64,000 nucleotides of DNA from Undibacterium umbellatum (GTDB lineage: Bacteria; Pseudomonadota; Gammaproteobacteria; Burkholderiales; Burkholderiaceae_D), in the NCBI RefSeq assembly GCF_014284125.1, contig NZ_JACOFX010000003.1, positions 124,001 to 188,000 of the forward strand, in the 5' to 3' direction. The translations under genes and the position numbers were made by a program. The notes beneath the pieces were generated by a model, which was not told the DNA's origin, ran no database searches, and saw only the letters and a list, made by a program, of their open reading frames with translations. Below, one piece after another: positions 16,281 through 24,622 of this stretch. Position 1 is the first letter of the stretch; each line of letters opens with the position of its first letter.

Positions 16281-16634
16281 ATGGATCTGGAAGATGCCGT
16301 AGCAAAACATTCCGAATGGAAAACTAAATTCCGTATGGCAATCAGTAAAAAAGAAGCCATGGATGCAGCGACCATCGCCAAAGACAATTGCTGTGACCTG
16401 GGCAAATATTTACATGGGGAAGGTAAGACAGCATTCGGCAAATTGGCGACACATGCGGATTGTGTTGCCAGGCATGCAGCATTTCACACTGAAGCAGGCA
16501 AGGTGGCCCAAGCCATCAATGCCAAGAAATATCTAGAGGCTGAAGCAATGATTAATGCTGGTACAAGTTATTCAGCAGCCTCGAGTGCCGTAGGAGTAGC
16601 CATCATGAAATTTAAGAAAGAGGCTGGGCTATGA
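16281..16634 (+). CDS. Stand-alone CZB (chemoreceptor zinc-binding) domain protein
   Basis: The ATG at 16281 is preceded by GGGGGAA and gives 117 residues; an in-frame ATG 12 nt upstream overlaps that site. The protein is a single CZB domain: H10 before SEWKTKF, NCCDLGKYLHG with the ligand Cys at 37 or 38, and a CVARHAAFH helix with H65 and H69. The CZB His-His-Cys-His site binds zinc and senses hypochlorite or zinc when fused to chemoreceptors or diguanylate cyclases. Here there is no output domain, so it may act in trans with another protein or simply buffer metal. Confidence 0.8.
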   Translation: MDLEDAVAKHSEWKTKFRMAISKKEAMDAATIAKDNCCDLGKYLHGEGKTAFGKLATHADCVARHAAFHTEAGKVAQAINAKKYLEAEAMINAGTSYSAASSAVGVAIMKFKKEAGL

Positions 16635-16664
16635 ATTAGTCGTATTCAGGTACGGCATTCAAGT

Positions 16665-16698
16665 CATCCCATTAGCCTGTCGCCAGGCCAATGGGATG
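16665..16698. terminator. Stem-loop between convergent CZB and arsH genes
   Basis: The arms CATCCCATT-A-GCCTG (16665-16679) and CAGGC-C-AATGGGATG (16684-16698) pair with one internal mismatch and a 4-nt loop. It lies in the 76-nt gap between stop codons of the CZB gene and arsH, so it could stop transcription from both sides. No T run follows. Confidence 0.6.
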
Positions 16699-16710
16699 TC
16701 AGACAAACAA

Positions 16711-17430
16711 TCAGATGCTACGCTGATTGACGCGCTTGGCAAGTTCTTCTGCAGTTTCCTTGCGTTCGCTGTACCTGTCCACAAGATACGGTGCGACATC
16801 GCGTGTCAGCAGAGTGAACTTCATCAACTCTTCCATGACATCAACCACGCGGTCATAGTAAGACGATGGTTTCATGCGGCCAGCTTCATCAAATTCCAGA
16901 AAAGCTTTTGCTACCGATGATTGATTCGGTATCGTGATCATGCGCATCCAGCGGCCCAGGATGCGCATTTGATTGACAGCATTAAATGATTGAGAACCAC
17001 CAGACACCTCCATCACAGCCAGCGTCTTGCCCTGCGTGGGGCGCACGGCACCGATGGACAGGGGTATCCAGTCTATCTGCGCCTTCATGATGCCCGTCAT
17101 CGCGCCGTGGCGTTCTGGCGAAGTCCAGACCATGCCTTCAGCCCATAGTGCCAGTTCACGCAGTTCCTGTACCTTGGGATGGCTGTCCGGCACTTCATCC
17201 GGCAAAGGCAAGCCATGCGGATCAAAGACACGGGTTTCGGCACCCATGGCTTGCAGCAAGCGCATTGCTTCCAGCGTCAGCAATTTGCTGTACGAACGTT
17301 CGCGTAAAGAACCGTAAAGGAGCAGGATGCGCGGTGCATGAGTGGCGCGTGCGGGTGCAAACAATTGTTCAGTGTCCGGCAGCTGGAACAAATCCTGGCG
17401 CAGGCTGGGTAAGTCATTTGTGGTGAACAC
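16711..17430 (-). CDS. arsH: ArsH, NADPH-dependent FMN reductase of organoarsenical resistance
   Basis: The GTG at 17430 has an ideal GGAGGG site 6 nt upstream and gives 239 residues, the normal ArsH size; the start overlaps the arsC stop by 17 nt. Flavodoxin-like features are [14 protein letters not shown] (phosphate-binding loop), [12 protein letters not shown] and [26 protein letters not shown], all typical of ArsH. ArsH oxidises trivalent organoarsenicals to less toxic pentavalent forms. It is the last gene of the minus-strand arsenic operon. Confidence 0.92.
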   Translation of the reverse strand: MFTTNDLPSLRQDLFQLPDTEQLFAPARATHAPRILLLYGSLRERSYSKLLTLEAMRLLQAMGAETRVFDPHGLPLPDEVPDSHPKVQELRELALWAEGMVWTSPERHGAMTGIMKAQIDWIPLSIGAVRPTQGKTLAVMEVSGGSQSFNAVNQMRILGRWMRMITIPNQSSVAKAFLEFDEAGRMKPSSYYDRVVDVMEELMKFTLLTRDVAPYLVDRYSERKETAEELAKRVNQRSI

Positions 17431-17842
17431 GATTGCCCTCCGCATCAATGACTTTCTCGCCATCTTCTTTGGTAAATTCGCCAATTTGTGGTGTCGGTAA
17501 AATATCCAGCACAGCTTCAGAAGGACGGCATAGCTTGGTTCCCATCGCGGTGACAACGACAGGGCGATTCATCAGTAACGGATGGGCGACCATGAAGTTG
17601 ATGAGTTCATCATCCGTCCACTTGCCATCATCTAGACCCAGCTCTTCATACGGTGTGCCTTTTTTGCGCAAAAGTTCGCGCGCTGGTAGGCCCATTGCCG
17701 CGATAAGTGCTTGCAGTTTCTCTTTGCCTGGTGGCTGTTTCAGGTATTCAATGATTTCTGGCTCGGTACCGCTATTGCGTATCAGGGCCAGGGTATTGCG
17801 CGAAGTTCCGCAATCGGGATTGTGGTAGATGGTGATCGTCAT
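17414..17842 (-). CDS. arsC: Arsenate reductase, glutaredoxin-coupled type
   Basis: The ATG at 17842 starts a 142-residue protein with the active-site loop [12 protein letters not shown] (Cys11) and a later [18 protein letters not shown] block holding the arginines expected of plasmid R773-type ArsC. This family uses glutathione and glutaredoxin to reduce arsenate. It differs in fold from the two other arsC genes in the island. It lies 14 nt after the aquaporin gene. Confidence 0.93.
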   Translation of the reverse strand: MTITIYHNPDCGTSRNTLALIRNSGTEPEIIEYLKQPPGKEKLQALIAAMGLPARELLRKKGTPYEELGLDDGKWTDDELINFMVAHPLLMNRPVVVTAMGTKLCRPSEAVLDILPTPQIGEFTKEDGEKVIDAEGNRVHHK

Positions 17843-17856
17843 GGATATCTCATTAA

Positions 17857-18534
17857 TTAATGGCTGACAGTGTCTTTCTGCTTTGCCGGATATAGCCAGC
17901 AAAATACAAGGGTGGCTGCAGTTGCCCCGAGTATCTGGGCGATGATGAAACCCGGAGCATCGATAGGACGGATGCCAGCAAAAGTATTGCTGGCAGCGCG
18001 TGCCAATGTCACGGCAGGGTTGGCAAATGAAGTCGATGCAGTGAACCAGTATGCTGCCGTGATATAGGCAGCAACGGCAAACGGTGTCACCGCAGGGCGG
18101 CTACGTGTACAGGATATGATGACGGCGATCAAACCAAAGGTCGCAACAAACTCGCTCCACCATTGCGCCATGCCATTGCGTACATGTTCCGATGCGAAAA
18201 ACAAGGGATGTTCAAACATGCCATGTGCGGCAGCGACACCAGAAAAAGCGCCCAGCACTTGCACCAGGATATAAGGCAGCACTTCCTTGCCGGGCATATT
18301 CCTTTGGAATGCTTCTGACAGCGTCACAACAGGATTGAAATGTGCTCCCGATATCGTGCCAAACATCAGGATCAGGGCGATCAGGCCAGCACCAGTGGCA
18401 AGCGCGTTTGCCAGCAAGGCGATGGCGACATTACCATCAGCCAGGCGCTCAGCCATGATGCCAGAACCCACCACCACGGCCAGCAGCATGGCTGTGCCCA
18501 GGCCCTCAGAAACTAAGCGTCGTGCCATGCTCAT
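17857..18534 (-). CDS. aqpS: AqpS-like aquaglyceroporin of the arsenic island
   Basis: A 225-residue MIP-family channel with six hydrophobic helices and the two pore loops HFNPVV (N67-P68-V69) and FANPAV (N172-P173-A174). The position after the second NPA, usually Arg in the selectivity filter, is Val here, which would widen the pore and is a trait I associate with AqpS-type channels. In Sinorhizobium meliloti AqpS lets arsenite made by ArsC leave the cell down its gradient. It overlaps the upstream arsC gene by 4 nt. Confidence 0.85.
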   Translation of the reverse strand: MSMARRLVSEGLGTAMLLAVVVGSGIMAERLADGNVAIALLANALATGAGLIALILMFGTISGAHFNPVVTLSEAFQRNMPGKEVLPYILVQVLGAFSGVAAAHGMFEHPLFFASEHVRNGMAQWWSEFVATFGLIAVIISCTRSRPAVTPFAVAAYITAAYWFTASTSFANPAVTLARAASNTFAGIRPIDAPGFIIAQILGATAATLVFCWLYPAKQKDTVSH

Positions 18535-19031
18535 ACTTTGGTCGCCCCTATCTGGTCGAGCTCTCTTTGCAAGGCGAGCTTTTCCAGTTTATTGATAGGC
18601 AGGCTCAAGAAAATATCCAGCCTGGTTTTGATTTCGCGGCAGATGCGTGCGAAGGTTTGACGGATTTCTTCTTCTGAACCCTGTGCTTCTGCCGGATCTT
18701 GAAAGCCCCAGTGCGCCGTCATCGGCTGGCCTGGCCAGAAAGGACAGACTTCACCGGCAGCCTTGTCACACACCGTAATCACAAAGTCCATATGTGGTGC
18801 TTCTGCAGTAGCAAATTCATCCCAGTTCTTGCTGCGCAAACCAGATGCATCAAAACCAAAATGCGTCACCTGCTCAATTGCCATAGGGTTGACCACACCG
18901 CCAGGGTGGCTGCCAGCGCTATAGGCTTTGAAGCGACCTTTGCCCATGGCGTTGAGCATGGCTTCTGCCATGATGCTGCGGGCAGAATTGCCGGTACATA
19001 AAAACAAGACAGTATAGATTTTTTCGCTCAT
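18531..19031 (-). CDS. arsC: Arsenate reductase, low-molecular-weight phosphatase type
   Basis: A 166-residue protein with the P-loop LCTGNSARS (Cys12) and the DPAEAQGSEEE motif region that supplies the general acid Asp. FVITVCDKAAGEVCPFWPG provides the resolving cysteines of the ArsC family, so arsenate reduction rather than tyrosine dephosphorylation is likely. A short C-terminal extension is present (about 25 residues more than Staphylococcus ArsC). It overlaps aqpS by 4 nt and lies 63 nt after a paralogue. Confidence 0.9.
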   Translation of the reverse strand: MSEKIYTVLFLCTGNSARSIMAEAMLNAMGKGRFKAYSAGSHPGGVVNPMAIEQVTHFGFDASGLRSKNWDEFATAEAPHMDFVITVCDKAAGEVCPFWPGQPMTAHWGFQDPAEAQGSEEEIRQTFARICREIKTRLDIFLSLPINKLEKLALQRELDQIGATKV

Positions 19032-19094
19032 GGAGTTCTCCTGATGGCTGGCTATGGCTGGGTGAGACTGGAAAGAAGGTGGGCAAAGACAGTG

Positions 19095-19577
19095 TTATGC
19101 CGGAATCAGGTTGCCGATACGGTCAAGCTCTTCCTTGAACTTTTGCTTGTCCTGCGCCAGTGTTTCCAGTGGCAGTGCCAGGAATGCTTCTATGCGAGCG
19201 CGCAAGATGCGGTAAGCAGTCATGAAGGCGGCGTCGACTTCTTCGTCTGTGCCTGTCGCATGTGCCGGGTCTTCTACACCCCAGTGCGTGCGCAAGACTG
19301 GTCCCAGATAAGCTGGACAGGTTTCGCCCGCAGCGCTGGCACAAACGGTAATGACGATATCTGGTGTCGCTGGCAGATTGTCCCAGGACTTGCTGACATA
19401 GCCTTCAGTCGAGATACCTTCGCGTGCCAGCAGAGCCAGCGAGCGTGGATGAACCTGGCCTGTTGGCTTGCTGCCCGCACTCATGGCTTTCCAGCCAGCT
19501 GGTGCCAGGTGATTGAAGGTAGCTTCGCCAAGGATGGAGCGGCAAGAGTTGCCGGTGCACAGAAATAAAACGTTCAT
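19095..19577 (-). CDS. arsC: Arsenate reductase, low-molecular-weight phosphatase type (second copy)
   Basis: A 160-residue paralogue with P-loop FLCTGNSCRSI (Cys7), IVITVCASAAGETCPAYLG and the DPAHATGTDEEV acid loop. It differs from its neighbour across most of its length, so this is not a recent duplication. It follows arsR by 39 nt on the same strand and is the first enzyme of the operon. Confidence 0.9.
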   Translation of the reverse strand: MNVLFLCTGNSCRSILGEATFNHLAPAGWKAMSAGSKPTGQVHPRSLALLAREGISTEGYVSKSWDNLPATPDIVITVCASAAGETCPAYLGPVLRTHWGVEDPAHATGTDEEVDAAFMTAYRILRARIEAFLALPLETLAQDKQKFKEELDRIGNLIPA

Positions 19578-19616
19578 AAGTCGTCTAAATAATTGAATGA
19601 GGGTAAAAGCAGACTT

Positions 19617-19958
19617 TTATGATTCAACAGTGGCACATTGCTGCGCCTGGACTGGTGTACATGGATTGCCGCCGCAACAGTTCTCAGTCAGAAAGCCCAG
19701 CATCTGGTTCATCGTGGTGATATTTGCTGAGTAGATGACAAAACGCCCGGCCTGGCGTGACTCCACCAAATCAGCGTGCGACAGTTCTTTCAAATGGAAT
19801 GACAGGGAGGACGGTGGCACGCCCAGTTGTTCGCTGATCTTGGTGGCAGCCATGCCTTCCGGGCCAACCTGTACTAGCAAGCGGAAGACAGCCAGGCGCG
19901 ATTCCTGCGCCAGGGCGGCCAATGCCAATAAGACTTTTTTAGTTTCCATGATCTGCAT
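19617..19958 (-). CDS. arsR: ArsR-family arsenite-responsive repressor, AfArsR type
   Basis: A 113-residue winged-helix protein with the DNA-binding block ISEQLGVPPSSLSFHLKEL (41-59). It lacks the ELCVC metal site of E. coli ArsR in that helix; instead it has Cys94, Cys95 and Cys100 in a C-terminal ENCCGGNPC segment, as in the Acidithiobacillus ferrooxidans repressor. It is the first gene of the arsenic operon, and an operator-like palindrome lies 28 nt upstream. An internal ATG three codons on is an alternative start. Confidence 0.93.
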   Translation of the reverse strand: MQIMETKKVLLALAALAQESRLAVFRLLVQVGPEGMAATKISEQLGVPPSSLSFHLKELSHADLVESRQAGRFVIYSANITTMNQMLGFLTENCCGGNPCTPVQAQQCATVES

Positions 19959-19985
19959 ATCAAAAGGTTGAGTCGCTTCGACTAT

Positions 19986-20005
19986 ATTTCTATATTAATG
20001 GAAAT
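19986..20005. promoter_or_regulatory. ArsR operator candidate 1 (arsR promoter)
   Basis: Imperfect palindrome ATTTC-N10-GAAAT with spacer TATATTAATG, located 28 nt upstream of the arsR start. The same TTC-N10-GAA pattern, with ATG ending the spacer, occurs upstream of the PilJ-type gene and arsD. It would overlap a -10 element, consistent with autorepression. Confidence 0.6.
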
Positions 20006-20046
20006 GTAGAATTCAAGTAAAGCGAAATCAAATTTTCTTCAAAAAA

Positions 20047-20160
20047 TTATCTATATAGCAAATCTGAACTGAGCACCAAAACGATCAGGATTGCAGAAGC
20101 TACCCAGACCCAGCGGGCAATCTTGATGACAGTACGTTTTCTGAGGTAAATGACGTTCAT
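20047..20160 (-). CDS. 37-residue single-span membrane peptide
   Basis: A short open frame starting ATG at 20160, preceded by TGGAGA at 7 nt. It encodes a basic N-terminus (MNVIYLRKRTVIKIARW) followed by a hydrophobic helix (about 15 residues, VASAILIVLVL) and a short polar tail. The layout is that of a one-pass inner-membrane peptide with the N-terminus inside. It starts 33 nt after the pstS-like stop and lies before arsR on the same strand. I do not recognise a family; small membrane peptides often bind and tune transporters. Confidence 0.5.
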   Translation of the reverse strand: MNVIYLRKRTVIKIARWVWVASAILIVLVLSSDLLYR

Positions 20161-20193
20161 GAGCGGTCTCCAGGCAATATCGTGATATCTGAC

Positions 20194-21201
20194 TTACTCC
20201 TTGGGTTCGCGACGCAGCAGGTCGGCGATCTTGACGCCGATTTCTGGCTCGCCACCAAAAGCAGTGCCCGTTTTCTTGTTGGCAAAGTTCAGCATGGCAT
20301 GCTTGTAGTCTTTCTCAGTCAGCGGGATGTACTTTGCTTCCTTGACTGCTTTCTGTGCATTGGCCAGATAGAAATCGACAAATCCTTTTACCTCAGGACG
20401 TTCTGCGGCTTTGGCGCTGACGTAGATGAAGATGGGGCGAGACAGCGGCTGATAACTGCCATCTATGACAGATTGTACTGAGGGCGCGACGGCAGGTTTG
20501 CCGGCCTGGTGGACGATGGGGACAAGTTTAAGTTTCTTGCTGTTTTCGACATAATAGGCATAGCCGAAATAGCCTATGGAATTTGGATCGCGTGCTACAC
20601 CTTGCACAACCACATTGTCATCTTCAGAAGAAATATAGTCAGTGCGGCTGGATTTTGTTTTACCAACAACGGCATCGGTGAAATAGTCGAAAGTTCCGGA
20701 GTCGGCACCGGCACCAAAGAGCTTGATTGGTGTATCTGGCCAGGCAGGATTGATTTGCTTCCAGCGCATAATCGCGCCCTGGGCTGCTGGCTCCCACATT
20801 CTTTTGAGTTCTTCGACCGTGATTTTGTTGAGGAATTTATTCTTGGGGTTCACCACTACCGTCAAGGCGTCAAATGCAATTGGCAATTCCATGTACTTGA
20901 TGCCGTTCTTGGCGCATTCTTCCATTTCTTTCTTGAGGATAGGCCGGGATGCATCAGAAATATCAGTCTCGCCTTTGCAGAATTTCTTGAAGCCGCCACC
21001 AGTGCCAGCAATGCCAATAGTTACTTTGACTGCACCGCCCTTGGTGGCCTGATAGTCGTCAGCAACTGCTTCTGTGATAGGGAATACGGTGCTGGAGCCA
21101 TCAATTTTTATAAAAGTCTGAGCGCTGGCGGGCATTGCGACGGCAGCAGTCAGCGTCAGCATGACGAGAGAGGTCAGATAATCAAAACGGAAGCTTTTCA
21201 T
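20194..21201 (-). CDS. PstS-like phosphate (oxyanion) binding protein
   Basis: A 335-residue periplasmic binding protein with a signal peptide ending about AMPASAQT. Phosphate-binding features are [16 protein letters not shown] near the mature N-terminus, [22 protein letters not shown], and [16 protein letters not shown]. No PstC, PstA or PstB is nearby. In arsenic islands extra PstS proteins are often found and may favour phosphate over arsenate or feed a sensor. It follows a PilJ-type sensor gene, both probably behind an ArsR-box promoter. Confidence 0.88.
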   Translation of the reverse strand: MKSFRFDYLTSLVMLTLTAAVAMPASAQTFIKIDGSSTVFPITEAVADDYQATKGGAVKVTIGIAGTGGGFKKFCKGETDISDASRPILKKEMEECAKNGIKYMELPIAFDALTVVVNPKNKFLNKITVEELKRMWEPAAQGAIMRWKQINPAWPDTPIKLFGAGADSGTFDYFTDAVVGKTKSSRTDYISSEDDNVVVQGVARDPNSIGYFGYAYYVENSKKLKLVPIVHQAGKPAVAPSVQSVIDGSYQPLSRPIFIYVSAKAAERPEVKGFVDFYLANAQKAVKEAKYIPLTEKDYKHAMLNFANKKTGTAFGGEPEIGVKIADLLRREPKE

Positions 21202-21271
21202 GAAATTTCCTTGGTTTGCGGTGTAAGGGTCAGTTGGGTGTGATCGCTGAGCATGTCCAGCCAGTGTTGCG

Positions 21272-22105
21272 TCAGTATTGCCAGCGTGCGGTATTCATTT
21301 TGTCTATAGGCATGGAATAGCTCAGATGCACCAGCTCGATCATTTGCTCAGCAATACGGTCGCTGGTCGTTGCGATGCTGCGCAAATCGTTGGCGCTATT
21401 TGTCATGGAAGCCAGAGCCGACTCGTAGAACAGCCATTGGCCTCGGGCGACTTCAACACGGGCTTTGAGTTGCTTGTCGGATTCGGCTTCTGCTGCCAGC
21501 AAGTCCAGGCCATTCTTGAATTCGATCCGGGACTGGTTCAAGTCCACCTGCAAGCCCTGTTTGTATGCCATGGACTTATCCAATGACCTGAGCAAGATGA
21601 TTTTTGCCATGCGCTGTGCCAGCGATGCTTGCCTGAGTGCCAATGCTGCCAGACGTGAGCTGCTTTCGGTGGCATCAGCTTCCAGCGAGAACGACAGGAA
21701 ATTCAGCTTGTTTAGCAAATCCTCATTCACGTCATACATCACGCTGGCATTGGCTGCTGTCAATTTGGGCAGGCTATCGATTTGACCTGTCAACGCAACA
21801 TTGGCTCTGGTCAACGCTTTGCTGGTCTTGGCTGACTTGTCGCTGAGTCCACTCAATTCCTGGCGCATACGGGCGATAGATGCAGTCGACCGGTCCAGTT
21901 CTTTGCGTGCCTGGTCGCCCAGGATGCCTAGGGCAATCTGCAAGCTGAGCTTGTAACTGCGTTCAGACTCAATCCGGCAGATACCCGCAGTCAACAAGCC
22001 AGCACCGGCTGCAGCGACTGGCGGTTTGGAAAAGGCGGCACGGGATTCGATGCTCATCATCAAGGAAATGACGGCAACGAACTTTCTGTTAAAAATGGCA
22101 TGCAT
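21272..22105 (-). CDS. Secreted PilJ-type sensor-domain protein
   Basis: The ATG at 22105 gives 277 residues; a TTG 12 nt upstream is an alternative. A hydrophobic N-terminus precedes two helical repeats of the type IV pilus chemotaxis-transducer N-terminal family; the clearest landmark is ALRQASLAQRMAKIILL, matching the NxAGRQRMLSQRMAK consensus. No HAMP, kinase or methyl-accepting module follows, so it is a sensor domain alone, probably periplasmic. It precedes the pstS-like gene by 70 nt, and a partnership in oxyanion sensing is possible. Confidence 0.6.
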   Translation of the reverse strand: MHAIFNRKFVAVISLMMSIESRAAFSKPPVAAAGAGLLTAGICRIESERSYKLSLQIALGILGDQARKELDRSTASIARMRQELSGLSDKSAKTSKALTRANVALTGQIDSLPKLTAANASVMYDVNEDLLNKLNFLSFSLEADATESSSRLAALALRQASLAQRMAKIILLRSLDKSMAYKQGLQVDLNQSRIEFKNGLDLLAAEAESDKQLKARVEVARGQWLFYESALASMTNSANDLRSIATTSDRIAEQMIELVHLSYSMPIDKMNTARWQY

Positions 22106-22158
22106 GGCTACGCTCAATCAATTTATATCGTGAATAAAATATGCTTTTACATTACTGC

Positions 22159-22178
22159 AATTCTATAAATATGGAATT
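22159..22178. promoter_or_regulatory. ArsR operator candidate 2 (PilJ-type/pstS promoter)
   Basis: Perfect-arm palindrome AATTC-N10-GAATT with spacer TATAAATATG, 54 nt upstream of the PilJ-type gene. The spacer and arms match the arsR site almost base for base. It suggests that the PilJ-type and pstS-like genes are de-repressed by arsenite. Confidence 0.6.
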
Positions 22179-22280
22179 AATTGTAAGGCCTGAGCATGAC
22201 AGCCTTGTTACACCAATGTTGCTACTTGGGCTTTAGGGGGCTTCCCAGCAATTGCAAGTTGCTCTGCAAGAATGAGAACA

Positions 22281-22310
22281 GCATAAGTTTGATCACGATC
22301 AAGCTTATGC
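22281..22310. promoter_or_regulatory. 30-bp near-perfect palindrome upstream of arsD
   Basis: Two 14-nt arms, GCATAAGTTTGATC and GATCAAGCTTATGC, are inverted around a central AC with one T-G mismatch. It lies between the divergent PilJ-type and arsD genes, 24 nt from operator candidate 3. There is no T run on either side, so a regulator-binding site or cruciform is more likely than a terminator. Confidence 0.5.
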
Positions 22311-22333
22311 ACATCCTGCAAATTTGTTTTTAT

Positions 22334-22353
22334 AATTCCACTATTATGGAAAT
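22334..22353. promoter_or_regulatory. ArsR operator candidate 3 (arsDA promoter)
   Basis: Palindrome AATTC-N10-GAAAT, spacer CACTATTATG, 47 nt upstream of the arsD start and overlapping a TATAAT hexamer at 22331-22336. It shares the TTC-N10-GAA pattern and the ATG before the right arm with the two other sites. Confidence 0.6.
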
Positions 22354-22400
22354 GATGCATTTAAAGAACCAGCATAAATCCACGGTAAAGGGAGTGTTTT

Positions 22401-22769
22401 ATGACAACAATACAAGTATTTGACCCAGCACTATGCTGTAGCACGGGTGTTTGCGGTGTAGATATTGACCAGCAATTAGTCAATTTTTCTGCGGATGCCG
22501 ATTGGTTGAAGTCTCAAGGTGGAGTTGTTGAGCGTTTCAACCTGGCTCAGCAGCCAATGGCATTTGCTGAAAATCTCATTGTGAAAGGATTTTTGGAACG
22601 CTCTGGTCAAGAAGGTTTGCCATTGGTACTGGTCAACGGTGAAATCGCGTTGACGGGCCGCTATCCAAGACGTGCTGAATTGGCGCGCTGGGCTGGCGTC
22701 AGCATACTTCCGGTTGCTAGTGCGACATCCTCTAGCGCATCTTGCTGCGGCGGTGGTAAGAGCTGCTAA
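22401..22769 (+). CDS. arsD: ArsD arsenic metallochaperone
   Basis: A 122-residue protein with the arsenite-binding Cys12-Cys13-Cys18 of ArsD in PALCCSTGVC, and a C-terminal CCGGGKSC tail that could be a second site. The thioredoxin-like core includes LPLVLVNGEIALTGRYP. ArsD hands As(III) to ArsA and raises its ATPase activity. It is preceded by AAAGGGAG and followed 89 nt later by arsA. Confidence 0.93.
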   Translation: MTTIQVFDPALCCSTGVCGVDIDQQLVNFSADADWLKSQGGVVERFNLAQQPMAFAENLIVKGFLERSGQEGLPLVLVNGEIALTGRYPRRAELARWAGVSILPVASATSSSASCCGGGKSC

Positions 22770-22858
22770 GGACTAATCAGTGAGATGTATGTGTTGGCGT
22801 ACAGACCTTCGTGAGTCTGTTGGCGTAAGTTGCATTCAATGTAGACCAAAGGAATCCC

Positions 22859-24622
22859 GTGCTTTTTCTGACAAACCCCCCAAAGTTCTTATTCTTCACA
22901 GGCAAAGGTGGCGTTGGCAAGACCTCGCTGGCATGTGCAACCGCGATCAATCTGGCCGACCAGAAACAAAAGGTGTTAATCGTCAGCACCGATCCGGCTT
23001 CCAATGTTGGGCAGGTATTTGGCATACAAATTGGGAATGCCATCACTCCGGTGCCTGAGGTCGCCAACTTGTCTGCCATGGAAATTGATCCGCAAGCAGC
23101 TGCGCAAGTGTATCGAAACCGTATTGTCGGACCAGTTCGTGGCGTATTGCCAGATGCCGTCGTCAAAAGCATAGAAGAACAATTGTCCGGTGCATGCACG
23201 ACCGAGATTGCAGCCTTTGATGAATTCACTGATCTGCTGACCAATCCCGCCATACTCAAAGACTTTGACCACATCATCTTTGATACTGCGCCCACGGGGC
23301 ACACCATACGCATGCTGCAACTGCCGGGCGCATGGTCAGGTTTTCTGGAAGAAGGTAAAGGCGATGCATCCTGTCTTGGCCCACTGGCAGGATTAGAAAA
23401 GCAACGCGAGCAATATCATGCCGCTGTTGATGCACTTTCTGACCCGCAACGCACCCGCATGGTGTTGGTTGCACGCGCCCAAAGCGCTACCCTGCGGGAA
23501 GCAGCTCGCACTCATGAAGAGCTGGCAGATATAGGTTTCAAACATCAGTATCTCGTCATCAATGGCGTACTGCCTGAAAGCGAAGTCGCAGGTGACATAC
23601 TTGCCGCAGCAGTCTGGAAGCGCGAACAGGCAGCTTTGATTGCCATGCCAGCCATACTGTGTGACGCACCTACTGACTATGTACCATTGCAAGCATTCAA
23701 CCTTGTTGGCCTGGACGCGCTGCGTGCATTGCTGGCACCAGAAAGCCTGGTACGCAAGCATGAAAGTTCACTTCCCGTGGAAATACCAGCCGTACCTGGT
23801 TTGTCTAATCTGATAGGCAGCCTGGTTGGCAGTGGCCATGGTCTGATCATGACCATGGGTAAAGGTGGTGTCGGTAAGACCACCGTTGCTGCGGCTATTG
23901 CGGTCGAGCTGGCCAGTCGTGGCTACCCGGTACATTTGACCACCTCTGATCCTGCTGCACATTTGATTGAAACATTGGATGGCACAATGGAGAATTTGAC
24001 AGTCAGCCGTATAGACCCGCAGGTTGAGACGGAGCGTTACCGTGCGCAAGTCATGAAAAGCAAGGGCAAGGAACTGGATGAACAAGGTCGCGCTTTGCTG
24101 CAAGAAGATTTGCGTTCACCTTGTACCGAAGAGATTGCCGTGTTCCAGGCTTTCTCTCGCATTATCCGTGAAGCAGGCAAGAAGTTTGTCGTCATGGATA
24201 CAGCGCCGACTGGTCACACCTTGCTCTTGCTCGACGCGACCGGTGCTTACCATAGAGAAATCGAAAGGCAGATGGCAAATACCAGCGTGCATTTCACCAC
24301 CCCGATGATGCAACTGCAAGACCCGAACCAGACCAAAGTTGTCATCGTCACCCTGGCTGAGACCACGCCAGTGCTGGAGGCTGCTGGATTGCAGGAAGAT
24401 TTGCGCCGTGCTGGTATAGAACCATGGGCATGGATTATCAACAACAGCCTGGCGATGGCAAATCCAAGCTCACGTCTATTGCGTCAAAGGGCACGCAATG
24501 AGCTGGTGCAAATCAATGACGTTGCAAGCAAATATGCATCACGGTGGGCAGTTATCCCCTTACAAGCTGAAGAACCAGTTGGTCTGGAAAAATTGAAGAG
24601 TCTATTGCACGCCAAGAATTAA
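22859..24622 (+). CDS. arsA: ArsA arsenical pump-driving ATPase
   Basis: A 587-residue protein made of two homologous halves, each with a Walker A deviant P-loop (GKGGVGKTS at 15-23 and GKGGVGKTT near 334-342) and a DTAPTGHT signal sequence. The three metalloid-binding cysteines known from E. coli R773 ArsA are at the same numbers: Cys113, Cys172 and Cys422. The GTG start follows AAAGGA. ArsA normally powers ArsB or Acr3 at the membrane, but no such gene is in this window. Confidence 0.95.
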   Translation: MLFLTNPPKFLFFTGKGGVGKTSLACATAINLADQKQKVLIVSTDPASNVGQVFGIQIGNAITPVPEVANLSAMEIDPQAAAQVYRNRIVGPVRGVLPDAVVKSIEEQLSGACTTEIAAFDEFTDLLTNPAILKDFDHIIFDTAPTGHTIRMLQLPGAWSGFLEEGKGDASCLGPLAGLEKQREQYHAAVDALSDPQRTRMVLVARAQSATLREAARTHEELADIGFKHQYLVINGVLPESEVAGDILAAAVWKREQAALIAMPAILCDAPTDYVPLQAFNLVGLDALRALLAPESLVRKHESSLPVEIPAVPGLSNLIGSLVGSGHGLIMTMGKGGVGKTTVAAAIAVELASRGYPVHLTTSDPAAHLIETLDGTMENLTVSRIDPQVETERYRAQVMKSKGKELDEQGRALLQEDLRSPCTEEIAVFQAFSRIIREAGKKFVVMDTAPTGHTLLLLDATGAYHREIERQMANTSVHFTTPMMQLQDPNQTKVVIVTLAETTPVLEAAGLQEDLRRAGIEPWAWIINNSLAMANPSSRLLRQRARNELVQINDVASKYASRWAVIPLQAEEPVGLEKLKSLLHAKN

